Notes under the pieces: generated by a model | What the model was told of the DNA's origin: nothing | What the model saw: only the letters and a program-made list of their open reading frames with translations | Databases searched by the model: none | Shown here: positions 15,357 through 22,990 of the stretch, one piece after another | How positions within the stretch are numbered: position 1 is the first letter of the stretch | Layout of the letters: each line of letters begins with the position of its first letter | Assembly: GCA_020051775.1 (NCBI GenBank) | Contig: JAGVQJ010000058.1 | Span: 1-32,221, forward strand | DNA length: 32,221 nt | Reading direction: 5' to 3' | DNA from: Calditrichota bacterium | Lineage (GTDB): Bacteria > Electryoneota > B3-LCP | Made by a program: the position numbers and the translations under genes

Positions 15357-15478
15357 TTTCTATCCCTAAGCATGTTCTTTTATTTTCCATAATAATCTTC
15401 GTTACTTATCTGAGTCGTAAAATTCTTTGGTTGCTGAATTCTCTAATATCGAGCCGAAATGAAAAAGAACTATTCTGA
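15353..15478 (+). CDS. Predicted 41-residue single-pass membrane peptide
   Basis: This ORF is too short for the track. Its ATG overlaps the EIIB stop as ATGA, the usual sign of translational coupling, and it ends 20 bases inside the next gene. The peptide starts MISIPKHVLLFSIIIFVTYL and continues with SRKILWLLNSLISSRNEKELF: a hydrophobic stretch of about 15-20 residues followed by positive charges, hence one predicted TM segment. I recognise no family. It fills almost all of the gap between EIIB and the MCE gene, whose own leader is A/T-rich; that composition could also produce such an ORF by chance. Confidence 0.4.
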   Translation: MISIPKHVLLFSIIIFVTYLSRKILWLLNSLISSRNEKELF

Positions 15479-16400
15479 ATTCAAAATCGGGTTGTCGGTA
15501 ATCCTGGCCCTGGTGATCCTGATCGGCGCCATTATCTGGGGTAAAGGATACGCCCTGACAGCCAAATCCGTGAAAGTTGAGGTTCGCTTCTCGGACATCG
15601 CCGGGCTGGAAGAAGGCGCCTACGTTCTGGTCAATGGTTTACGCAAAGGCAAAGTACAACAATTCGTGCTGGAACAGAAGGACGTTCTGGTGCGCCTATC
15701 TTTGGATCAGAAGGTGAAGCTTAACGACGACGCCGTTTTCGAAATCACCAGTCCGGATTTGATGGGTGGCAAGGTCGTTAATATCTCGCCCGGCACTTCC
15801 GGATTTGCACCAACGCCGGGATATATCTTCGTCGGTAAAGCCGGCGGCGGCATGAATGAACTCATGCGCATGTCTTCCAGCCTAGTGGATGACGTAAAGC
15901 GGCTGTTGGGTGTGCTGGAAGCAACCGCAGTCAATATTAATAAAACCGCCGGCGATCCTCGTTTGCAGGAAGCCTTTCTTTCCAGTGTGAATAATTTGGA
16001 TAAATCTTCGCAGCGCACCCTGGAATTGATTACCATCAACGAAGGCAAATTGAATGAAGTGATGGACAATCTCGTCGTTACCACCAATAGTGTGCGCGGT
16101 TTGATCGAAAACAGCAGCGGTGAGTTTAGTCAATCTGTAATTGAATTCCATACCTTTGTGACGGAGTTGAACCGAATCTCCCAGGACGTTCATCAAGTTG
16201 TGAACCAACTGAACAATAACGACGGCACCCTCGGCCAACTGATCAACCAGGGCGACTTGGCCGATGATCTCAAACACACTTTGGCCGGTATAGATTCTCT
16301 GGTGGCTCAAATTCGCTATGAGGGTCTTCAAACCAACGTCAGCCTGTTCGGCTCGAAAAAACCAAAACCGCCACGACCCGACAAAGATAAGGGACGGTAG
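15459..16400 (+). CDS. MCE/MlaD family lipid-transport protein
   Basis: A 313-residue MlaD-type protein. An N-terminal TM anchor (about residues 9-28, GLSVILALVILIGAIIW) precedes one MCE domain (about 38-115, with VRFSDIAGLEEGAYVLVNGLRKGKV and ITSPDLMGGKVVNISPG). A helical C-terminal region of about 170 residues follows, with repeated NLDKSS/LNEVMDNLVVTT-like segments that could oligomerise as a periplasmic channel or needle. MCE proteins carry phospholipids between inner and outer membranes and work with an MlaE permease and MlaF ATPase. Neither is adjacent here, so they must be encoded elsewhere or upstream relatives are used. The neighbouring barrel protein could be an outer-membrane partner, which is inference. 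Confidence 0.88.
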   Translation: MKKNYSEFKIGLSVILALVILIGAIIWGKGYALTAKSVKVEVRFSDIAGLEEGAYVLVNGLRKGKVQQFVLEQKDVLVRLSLDQKVKLNDDAVFEITSPDLMGGKVVNISPGTSGFAPTPGYIFVGKAGGGMNELMRMSSSLVDDVKRLLGVLEATAVNINKTAGDPRLQEAFLSSVNNLDKSSQRTLELITINEGKLNEVMDNLVVTTNSVRGLIENSSGEFSQSVIEFHTFVTELNRISQDVHQVVNQLNNNDGTLGQLINQGDLADDLKHTLAGIDSLVAQIRYEGLQTNVSLFGSKKPKPPRPDKDKGR

Positions 16401-16413
16401 AACCTTCGCTTTT

Positions 16414-17031
16414 TTGACCGAAATCTCTAACCCAGCAGCCGTCATCCTGGCTGCCGGCAATTCGACTCGCATGGGTCGCGCTAAGCTATGGCTGCCCTTC
16501 CAGAGCAGCACGTTTCTGGGAGAGCTAATAAAGGCGTACCGAGGGTTGGGATGCCACCGGATTATAGTCGTATTCAGCGGTGATCTTGAGGCGTTGACAG
16601 AGTACGAAGCGCAGGCCGAATTCATCCGCAATCCTAATCCGCAAGACGGTCCTTTATCCAGCATTAAATTGGGTTTATCCCTCCTTCCGCCAACAAATCC
16701 CGGCTATTATATACACCCTGTGGATCACCCTGCTGTCAAGGACGAAACACTGACTGCTTTGTTAGAGGCTTTGAAGACCGATCCGAAGGCGATTATAAAA
16801 CCCATATTTGATGGTCGCGGCGGCCATCCGATCCTCTTAAGCAGCTTCTGGCGGAATGAGTTGCTGGCCTTACCGCCTTCCGCCTCGTTGCGAACTCTGC
16901 TTGCCGCCCACGCAGACAAATTGGTAAAGCTGTCGGTGGCCGATCCTGCGGTACTGCTAAATGTCAATACTCCCTCAGATTATAATAATCTCTTGAAGTT
17001 GTATCCATCACCCGATAGTTCCGATTCATGA
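16414..17031 (+). CDS. MobA-like NTP transferase family protein
   Basis: A cytosolic nucleotidyltransferase of the MobA/MocA-like NTP_transf_3 group, about 205 residues from TTG 16414. The nucleotide-binding signature is ILAAGNSTRMGRAKLWLPF at the N-terminus; HPVDHPAV supplies the metal-binding Asp segment; GRGGHPILL and NVNTPSDY near the end are family features. The ATG at 16318 chosen by the track lies inside the MCE gene and gives a non-conserved tail, so TTG 16414 is preferred although it lacks a strong ribosome-binding site. Substrate could be molybdopterin (CTP or GTP) or a sugar or alditol phosphate. No molybdenum-cofactor genes are nearby. Its stop overlaps the next start as ATGA. Confidence 0.8.
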   Translation: MTEISNPAAVILAAGNSTRMGRAKLWLPFQSSTFLGELIKAYRGLGCHRIIVVFSGDLEALTEYEAQAEFIRNPNPQDGPLSSIKLGLSLLPPTNPGYYIHPVDHPAVKDETLTALLEALKTDPKAIIKPIFDGRGGHPILLSSFWRNELLALPPSASLRTLLAAHADKLVKLSVADPAVLLNVNTPSDYNNLLKLYPSPDSSDS

Positions 17032-18137
17032 ACGCTCCCCGAAGGCTTGCGGTGATATTTTTGTTCGCGGTTAGTTTGTGCTCCACCCAACCGGTGAAGG
17101 CGCGCTGGTTTTTCCTGCCGGGAGTGTATTACACTCAGGATCTAAATTGGGTATTCACCGCTTCTGCCGTGTACGAGAATTCCCTGCACGATCGTTATAC
17201 GGCTGATTTTGGCTATTATCAAAATGCTGTAGGCCAAGTTAAATTAGTCGGATTCTTTACGCGGGCGCACCGCGATTTGACCTTTATGGCTGAATATTTC
17301 TCCCATGATTATCCTGGGTATTCTTACTCTAATCCTTCTGACCAAACTGAACTTATTCAGGCTCGCCGCCGCAAATGGGAATTTCGCGCTCGCTGCGATT
17401 TTCCCAGTAACAGCGGCTTCTTTTATGGTTACCAACTGGACATGCAAAGCTTTGAATTTCTAGTTGAAGGATCACCATTGCCGACTGTTTCTTCCCTCTA
17501 CAGCAGTACAAATTCGTTCGTTGACGGCGAAGAGTATTCCGGTTCACTTCGAGTGGGACTTGAAAAAAGGAACAATCGCTATCACACCACCAGCGGAGTT
17601 TATCTGTTATGGCAATTCGACTTGGGGCGCTTCTATACCGAAGGCGAACCAGACGCACTCGTGCGCTTGCAATTAGATAGCCGATTCTACCACCCCATCA
17701 GATGGAGCAAAAGTATGCTGGCCTTCAATCTGCGCGCTGGGGTACAGCATAGTCATGTACCATTTTTCGGGCAATTTACGTTGGGTGGCCAATTTGACTT
17801 GCGAGGGTTTCCCAACGACCGATACAGCGGCAATGCATATTATCTCGGCCGTGCCGAATGGCGCCAGACTGTTATAGACAGCCTAAATATCTCCATGAAA
17901 ATAGCAAGACATGTTTTCCCCAAAATACAAGATTTCGACGTTTCGGCTGGATTTGTCATATTTACGGATGGCGGCGATCTGTGGCGGGCGGACTCGCGTT
18001 GGTGGGGTTTCCGCCAGAGCTTTGGCGCTGGTTTGCGGCTGATCTTACCGCCCAGTGTGGTCGCCTCTCTGGATGTGGCTCGTCCGGTAGCGGGAGGCGA
18101 CTTGGCCTTATATCTTAGCTTGGAGCAGAGTTTCTGA
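17028..18137 (+). CDS. Outer-membrane beta-barrel protein, Omp85/bacterial surface antigen-like
   Basis: A 369-residue protein with an N-terminal signal peptide (LAVIFLFAVSLCS, likely cut after VKA, about residue 25) and no cytosolic features. The rest is rich in alternating aromatic/polar strands, and the protein ends in Phe as many outer-membrane barrels do. The segment FTLGGQFDLRGFPNDRYSG matches the LGG...LRGF/Y motif of the Omp85 (BamA/TamA) barrel L6 loop, so it looks like a barrel-only member without POTRA domains. Start overlaps the upstream stop by ATGA, and it overlaps the response regulator start by one base, so it is part of one operon. Role unknown; lipid or protein insertion at the outer membrane are options. 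Confidence 0.72.
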   Translation: MNAPRRLAVIFLFAVSLCSTQPVKARWFFLPGVYYTQDLNWVFTASAVYENSLHDRYTADFGYYQNAVGQVKLVGFFTRAHRDLTFMAEYFSHDYPGYSYSNPSDQTELIQARRRKWEFRARCDFPSNSGFFYGYQLDMQSFEFLVEGSPLPTVSSLYSSTNSFVDGEEYSGSLRVGLEKRNNRYHTTSGVYLLWQFDLGRFYTEGEPDALVRLQLDSRFYHPIRWSKSMLAFNLRAGVQHSHVPFFGQFTLGGQFDLRGFPNDRYSGNAYYLGRAEWRQTVIDSLNISMKIARHVFPKIQDFDVSAGFVIFTDGGDLWRADSRWWGFRQSFGAGLRLILPPSVVASLDVARPVAGGDLALYLSLEQSF

Positions 18138-18877
18138 TGAATGATCGAATTGACCGCATCCTGGTGGCGGACGACGATGATATGATCCGGGAAGTACTAA
18201 AGATAAAGCTGGAAAAATCCGGCTATACCGTGCTTCTGGCTGAGGATGGCCTGACCACATTGGCTGGCGTTGAAACTGAGTTTCCCGATCTGCTCATCCT
18301 GGATGTTAAGATGCCTGACCTCGACGGGCTGGAGGTATGTCGTCGTCTGCGATCGGCTGAAATCACCCAGGCGCTCCCGATCTTGATGTTAACCGCCTAT
18401 GGAGGTGTAGAACACGTTCTGGCGGGATTGGACGCCGGAGCCGATGATTACGTTGTCAAACCTTTTCATCCCGAAGAGGTGTTAATGAGAGTGCGAAGCC
18501 TATTGCGCATGAAGCAGATCGAACGCGATCTGCGGGAAAAAGAGGTGCGGCTGGCTCGTGTAGAGGCTGTGGGACAACTGTTAGTCACTCTAGCCCATCA
18601 TATCAATAATTCCCTGGCGGTGCTTATGGGGCGTGCCCAGGCAACCAAAACCGAAGACGTTTATGCTCTCAAATTGAAAGAGGTATGTATGCGCCAGTCG
18701 GAACGCATCACCGTGGTTTTAAAAAGCCTCGAGGAGCAGGTGGGACGTCTACAATTGGAAGCGGTTCCCTATGCGGGGTCTGATCTCAAGATGCTGGATG
18801 TAGAGATGGAGATCACAAAGAGGCTGGAAAACGCAGGCGGGAACGAGACGATCCAAACACAGAAAATTGGAAGCTAA
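18137..18877 (+). CDS. Response regulator with C-terminal histidine-kinase DHp-like domain
   Basis: A 246-residue protein. The receiver domain (about 7-122) has the acidic pocket Asp13/Asp14, the phosphoacceptor Asp56 in LLILDVKMP, Thr86 and Lys108 in VVKPF. A coiled linker (MKQIERDLREKEVRLARVEAVGQ) leads to LLVTLAHHINNSLAVLMGRA, which resembles the H-box of HisKA (AHEINNPL) with His154 at the phosphorylated position and His155 in place of the Glu. A second helix follows, but there is no HATPase domain and no DNA-binding domain. It could dimerise through the DHp-like part and act as a phosphotransfer relay or adaptor. Its stop overlaps the stop of the convergent gene by four bases. Confidence 0.85.
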   Translation: MNDRIDRILVADDDDMIREVLKIKLEKSGYTVLLAEDGLTTLAGVETEFPDLLILDVKMPDLDGLEVCRRLRSAEITQALPILMLTAYGGVEHVLAGLDAGADDYVVKPFHPEEVLMRVRSLLRMKQIERDLREKEVRLARVEAVGQLLVTLAHHINNSLAVLMGRAQATKTEDVYALKLKEVCMRQSERITVVLKSLEEQVGRLQLEAVPYAGSDLKMLDVEMEITKRLENAGGNETIQTQKIGS

Positions 18878-20040
18878 GATTGTGCCAGGAACCGGTTTAG
18901 GGCCAGAAACATCCAAGCTTGTACCCAGCGAATATGCGGAATGCGGTTCGTCCACCGCCGCCGTTTCTGGAAATAAAAATAACCGGACGGATGTTGCAGG
19001 TGCGTTATCCCCCAATGTGCTATTTTTTCGGCAAACTTAAATCCTTCCGGATCAGAATCTTTTAAGCGACTGAAGGTTAGAATCCCCTGAGCCAGACAGT
19101 GGCCATCTACCGGCCAGATGGAGTTCGGAGAGAATTTAGGCGTGCCATCATCGAGGAAAAGCTGCCGACGGTAATAGTCAAGCCCACGTAAAAACGTCGA
19201 ATATAACCCATCATCTGCTGCATAGTATCCGTAATCATCTAAAGCATCCAGAACAAAACCGGTGTGGTAGTTGTCAATCCAATGATGAACTGGATCAATC
19301 CCATACCACCAGGATCCATCCTCGGCTTGATGGGAAGCGACCCACTGAACCGCTGATCTTGCGTGAGACAGCAGATGGGCATCCTGGCTGATTTTTCCAA
19401 CTCGCGCCAACATGCGCGCCGCTAAAGCGGAAACGTTGATAACCCGGGTGCGGTCAATCGGTGTGTAACTGAAACAGATGCCGCCCTCCTCGGAGCGAAT
19501 CGTTAAATCCTGTAAGATAAAGCGGCAGGCTCCGCGCGCGGCTTCTAATAGCTCAGCTTGTGGGTCAAGATCATAAAGATCCAATAATGCATCCACAGCG
19601 AACGCAGTATGCACCAATGAAGGGGTTTGGGCAGGTACGAAAAAAGCCCGGGTCTGGTAGGCGAGATTGGTACCCCAGCAAGGACCGGAATAACCGGCTA
19701 TGACCTTATCCATCAGTCTGGAATGCAAACTCTGGATCATCTCGAGGTTACCTGGGTCCGGAAAATGCTTCTGACGCAGCGCATAGCCCGAGATGAAGAG
19801 AGCCAAACCCTTGGCGAAACAGTCGCGAGGGATACCCAGATAAGGCCGGGGATTTAGTGGAGAGATTTTAATCAGATGATTGGCTGCCCAACGAGGAAGC
19901 CGATAGTTGAAGGGGAATATACGCAATCCGGGAGAAGCCAGCGCATCCCAAGGATCCCAGCCTCGAAAACCCTCCCTTTCGCACCAGGTGCGGAGCGACC
20001 TTTCAGCCGCTTGGATTTTAGTAGCCTTCATAGAGTCCAA
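18874..20040 (-). CDS. Conserved alpha/alpha-toroid-like protein of exopolysaccharide loci
   Basis: The only minus-strand gene, 388 residues, with no signal peptide or TM segments. It is rich in aromatic residues and helical repeats typical of an alpha/alpha toroid (six-hairpin glycosidase/terpenoid-cyclase-like fold). Strongly conserved-looking patches are GYSGPCWGTNLAYQTRAFF (about 116-134), CFSYTPIDRTRV (189-200), DGSWWYG, WIDNYHTGF and IRWVQAWM. From memory, proteins with these patches occur in many polysaccharide gene clusters and carry misleading names in databases (for example delta-aminolevulinic acid dehydratase, with no relation to HemB). Function unknown; processing of a polysaccharide or a lipid-linked intermediate is an inference. 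It is divergent from the exopolysaccharide operon, sharing a 99-bp intergenic region with it. Confidence 0.7.
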   Translation of the reverse strand: MDSMKATKIQAAERSLRTWCEREGFRGWDPWDALASPGLRIFPFNYRLPRWAANHLIKISPLNPRPYLGIPRDCFAKGLALFISGYALRQKHFPDPGNLEMIQSLHSRLMDKVIAGYSGPCWGTNLAYQTRAFFVPAQTPSLVHTAFAVDALLDLYDLDPQAELLEAARGACRFILQDLTIRSEEGGICFSYTPIDRTRVINVSALAARMLARVGKISQDAHLLSHARSAVQWVASHQAEDGSWWYGIDPVHHWIDNYHTGFVLDALDDYGYYAADDGLYSTFLRGLDYYRRQLFLDDGTPKFSPNSIWPVDGHCLAQGILTFSRLKDSDPEGFKFAEKIAHWGITHLQHPSGYFYFQKRRRWTNRIPHIRWVQAWMFLALNRFLAQS

Positions 20041-20047
20041 AAATGGC

Positions 20048-20076
20048 TTGATTTCCAGGAAAAATCTTCCTATATT
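20048..20076 (+). promoter_or_regulatory. Sigma-70-type promoter of the exopolysaccharide operon
   Basis: TTGATT (20048-20053) and TATATT (20071-20076) are separated by exactly 17 bases, each box having one or two mismatches to consensus, in the A/T-rich divergent region between the toroid gene and the export lipoprotein. Transcription would begin near 20083, giving a leader of about 57 bases before ATG 20140. It is the best promoter in the window and sits where the polysaccharide operon should start. Prediction only. Confidence 0.6.
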
Positions 20077-20139
20077 TGGGGAAAATCGAAAATTAACAAG
20101 TTTGCTCGACGCGCCAACTCTTTTGTGAAGGAACCCGTC

Positions 20140-20913
20140 ATGACCTGGTTTGCCAAAACTATAACCATTTGGGCGTTTTCATTGTTGTTGGCGCTACTTC
20201 TCACGTCCTGCTCCGGAAGCCGAGGCCCCGGCTTGGTGGTGACCGAAAAAATCACCATGCCGCCGTATACGCCTCCCCAACCCCAGGATATGCCCGATTA
20301 TTTGATTGATTTCGGCGATCTGTTGGATATCAAGTTCTTCAATAATGAGCGCTTTAACGATTCCATCCGCGTACGTCCCGACGGGCGCATTACTCTGCAT
20401 CGCCTGGGCGATTTCCTAGTAGTAGGGCGTACTCCCGGTGAAGTGGATAAAATGATCACGGACGCATACGCGGGAATTATCAAAGATCCGGATGTGACGG
20501 TATTCGTGCGTGAATTCGGACAGGTGGAACTTTACGTCATGGGCGAGGTATCAAGGCCGGGCAATTATCCCTATCACGCCAATCTGACAGCAGCTCAAGC
20601 CATCGCCATAGCCGGTGGACCCACCCGTGAAGCTAAAATGTCCAGTGTGTTGATCATCCGCATGGAAAGCGATCAGTTGATCGCCGCGCGCTGGGATTTG
20701 GACCGCTTAATGTCCGGACATTTGAAAGGCGGGATTCCCGGTGTCCGAGCCTACGACGTTATCTACGTTCCGCGCACCTTCATATCCAAATTGGGCGACT
20801 TCATGACTTCATATCTGCCGGCCATTTTAAGTCCCATGGATCTGACGGTGCGATGGTACTATTACCAAAAAATAATCCGAGGTGAGAATACCAGCGGAAC
20901 AACCATCCCTTAG
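20140..20913 (+). CDS. Wza-type polysaccharide export lipoprotein
   Basis: A 257-residue outer-membrane export protein when started at ATG 20140, which has AAGGA seven bases upstream; the track start at 19876 runs through the promoter and the divergent gene. A lipoprotein signal ends in LLLTSC with Cys24 as lipid anchor. Next is the Poly_export domain (YLIDFGDLLDIKFFNNERFN, VRPDGRITLHRLGDFLVVGRT) and one SLBB/beta-grasp domain (VELYVMGEVSRPGNYPY, AIAIAGGPTREAKMS). It is shorter than E. coli Wza (379 aa), with fewer SLBB repeats, like many non-enterobacterial homologues. It would form the outer-membrane exit for the polymer made by the downstream genes, with the GumC-like protein as inner-membrane partner. 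Confidence 0.92.
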   Translation: MTWFAKTITIWAFSLLLALLLTSCSGSRGPGLVVTEKITMPPYTPPQPQDMPDYLIDFGDLLDIKFFNNERFNDSIRVRPDGRITLHRLGDFLVVGRTPGEVDKMITDAYAGIIKDPDVTVFVREFGQVELYVMGEVSRPGNYPYHANLTAAQAIAIAGGPTREAKMSSVLIIRMESDQLIAARWDLDRLMSGHLKGGIPGVRAYDVIYVPRTFISKLGDFMTSYLPAILSPMDLTVRWYYYQKIIRGENTSGTTIP

Positions 20914-20938
20914 ACTTACACCGAAACGTGGTAATTTC

Positions 20939-21727
20939 ATGTACTTGAGCTATTTTGGCTTCAAAGAACATCCCTTTAACGTGACACCAGATCCAAAGTT
21001 CCTCTACTTTGGAGAGGCCTATCAGGACGCCTTAGCATACCTGGTTTACGGGATTCGCATGCGCAAAGGATTCGTGGTGTTGACCGGGGAAATCGGCATC
21101 GGCAAGACGACTGTTATCAACGCCCTGCTGGAAAGATTGGATGATTCGCACCGCGTGGCGCATCTGGTACACTCCAATATGAGCCTCAAGGACATGCTGC
21201 GTTTCATTTTTCGTGATTATGGTCTGGAGGCGGCCGGCAAATCCAAGAGTGAATTGCTTTTAGACTTGCAAGTCTTCTTAACCGCCCTGGATCAGCGAGG
21301 AGGCAATGCCGTATTGATCATTGACGAAGCCCAAAACCTCCGCAGTTGGCAGTTGGAAGAGATCCGCTTGCTGTCCAACATCGAAACCGCCAAAAACAAA
21401 TTGATCCAAATCGTATTGGTGGGACAGCCGGAACTTTTACATCTCATCAATGCCACTGAACTTCGTCAATTCAAACAAAGAATCAGTTTACACTTTCACC
21501 TGAAAGCCTTAAACCGTGACGAGACTGAGAATTACATTGATTATCGGGTTAAAATGACCGGCTATCAGGGCAAGAAAATATTTGAAGACGGCGCCTTGGA
21601 TGAAATTTACCACTTTACCGAGGGGATTCCGCGTCTTATTAATGCTCTGTGTGATAAAGCCTTAATCAAGGCGTGTATTTCCAATCAACGCAAGGTGGAT
21701 AAAAAGCTCATTCGACAGGTGATCTAA
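20939..21727 (+). CDS. ExeA/XrtA-associated type AAA ATPase
   Basis: A 262-residue cytosolic AAA-type ATPase from ATG 20939 (track start 20882 is inside the upstream gene). It begins MYLSYFGFKEHPFNVTPDPKF, the hallmark of the ExeA/GspA family seen in type II secretion and in exosortase-linked exopolysaccharide loci. Walker A is GEIGIGKTT (Gly50-Thr58, Lys56) and Walker B is VLLIIDEAQ-like (AVLIIDEAQ, Asp129-Glu130); GIPRLINALCDKAL is the sensor-2-like region. It lacks the C-terminal peptidoglycan-binding part of ExeA. No exosortase is in the window. Its role in polysaccharide export is by association. Confidence 0.87.
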   Translation: MYLSYFGFKEHPFNVTPDPKFLYFGEAYQDALAYLVYGIRMRKGFVVLTGEIGIGKTTVINALLERLDDSHRVAHLVHSNMSLKDMLRFIFRDYGLEAAGKSKSELLLDLQVFLTALDQRGGNAVLIIDEAQNLRSWQLEEIRLLSNIETAKNKLIQIVLVGQPELLHLINATELRQFKQRISLHFHLKALNRDETENYIDYRVKMTGYQGKKIFEDGALDEIYHFTEGIPRLINALCDKALIKACISNQRKVDKKLIRQVI

Positions 21728-21748
21728 TCCCGCGGAATTATTCGGTCT

Positions 21749-22990
21749 GTGGCGACCAGGGAGGCGACGATCAATCTAACAGAAGTTATTAAATTATTCG
21801 CGAGCCGCCGGGCTTTTTTATGGACCATATTCGTGACTGCTTTGGTGGTGCGCCTCGTCTATATCTCCACTCTGCAGGAAGGTTATTATTTCAGCGATTT
21901 CAAAGTTTATGAACGAGCCGCTCTATCATTGCTGAATGGGGAGGGGTTCAACCCGGAATATCGGCGGCCGCCCCTGTATCCACTTTTTCTGGCGGCTAAT
22001 TATCTGGTTTTCGGACAGCATTTTTTTACGATGCGATTGGTTCAAGCGTTGCTGGGAGCGTATTGTTCGGTACTGATTTTTGTGGCCGGCAGTCGAATAT
22101 TTGGAGACAGGGTTGGGAAAATCGCCGCCTGGATCTCGGTATTTTATCCGTATTATATTTTTTTAGCGGGACTGCTTTACCCCACTTTGATTACCGCTTT
22201 TTTATTGATTGGAGTCTTATATTTCCTGACATTGGCGCGAGAAAATGGATCTGTAGCCTACTTCATGCTGGCAACTTTTTGTTTGGGCATGGCCACGATG
22301 GCCACACCAGTGAGTCTGGCATTTTTACCCTTTATGATTCTGTGGTTGCCGCGCGGTTTGACGATCTCTCCAGCCCGGCGCTGGTTGGTGGGTTTCAGTG
22401 CGATCCTGGTTATCGCCGGTTGCATGCTGCCTTGGAGCTATTACTATTACGAGCGTCACGGACGCATTATTTTGGTAGATGCCCGCGCTCAGGATCACAT
22501 GCCCAACTTATCCGGAGATTCATCCGCGGCTGCGGATGGTGAAATTCCCCCGGGGCGACTTCTAACCATGATTAGTCATCCGGGTAAAACCCTGGCCAGA
22601 ATTAGTTCTGAATTTTTGCACTTCTGGACTTTTGTGCCTGATCGAATCGTTACACGCAATCCGGATTATCGTGATAAGAGACACCGACAAGACCAGCGCT
22701 TGATTGTAGATCATAAGTTTACTTCACGTTGGCTTGACTTAGTCAGCATCTTGACTTACGGTCCGGTTTTCATTCTGGCGTTAATCGGCCTTGGGATAAA
22801 CTGGAAGCGCTGGGAATTAATTAGCTTGCCGTTACTCTTATTGCTTTCCCAAGCGGTGGGGTACTCGTTTTTTTTCACTCAGGTGCGCTACCGGCTACCG
22901 GTAGAATTTTGTCTGATGATTTTTGCCGGCGTTGGCGTAGCCGGTCTCTATGATAAATACAAGAGTCGCGCTGTTAAATCAGAGGTATAA
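21749..22990 (+). CDS. Membrane glycosyltransferase, GT39/ArnT-like (PMT_2)
   Basis: A 413-residue polytopic inner-membrane protein with about ten hydrophobic helices. The first TM is followed by a loop with the acidic FSDFKVYERAA (Asp50), the place of the catalytic Asp in GT-C enzymes, and then YRRPPLYPLFLA, typical of the Dol-P-Man mannosyltransferase/ArnT-like family that uses polyprenyl-phosphate sugars on the periplasmic side. A large extramembrane loop near residues 245-330 precedes the last helices. GTG start at 21749, 21 bases after the ATPase. Its stop overlaps the epimerase start by one base. The transferred sugar and acceptor are unknown. Confidence 0.82.
   Translation: MATREATINLTEVIKLFASRRAFLWTIFVTALVVRLVYISTLQEGYYFSDFKVYERAALSLLNGEGFNPEYRRPPLYPLFLAANYLVFGQHFFTMRLVQALLGAYCSVLIFVAGSRIFGDRVGKIAAWISVFYPYYIFLAGLLYPTLITAFLLIGVLYFLTLARENGSVAYFMLATFCLGMATMATPVSLAFLPFMILWLPRGLTISPARRWLVGFSAILVIAGCMLPWSYYYYERHGRIILVDARAQDHMPNLSGDSSAAADGEIPPGRLLTMISHPGKTLARISSEFLHFWTFVPDRIVTRNPDYRDKRHRQDQRLIVDHKFTSRWLDLVSILTYGPVFILALIGLGINWKRWELISLPLLLLLSQAVGYSFFFTQVRYRLPVEFCLMIFAGVGVAGLYDKYKSRAVKSEV

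Noticed and set aside
15882-16664. 260-residue antisense ORF across the MCE and nucleotidyltransferase genes
   Set aside because: It spans two genes with strong family motifs on the + strand and has no start context or motif of its own.
19876-20139. Upstream extension of the Wza-type gene in the ORF track
   Set aside because: It overlaps the divergent gene and the promoter; the lipoprotein signal begins at ATG 20140 with a good ribosome-binding site.
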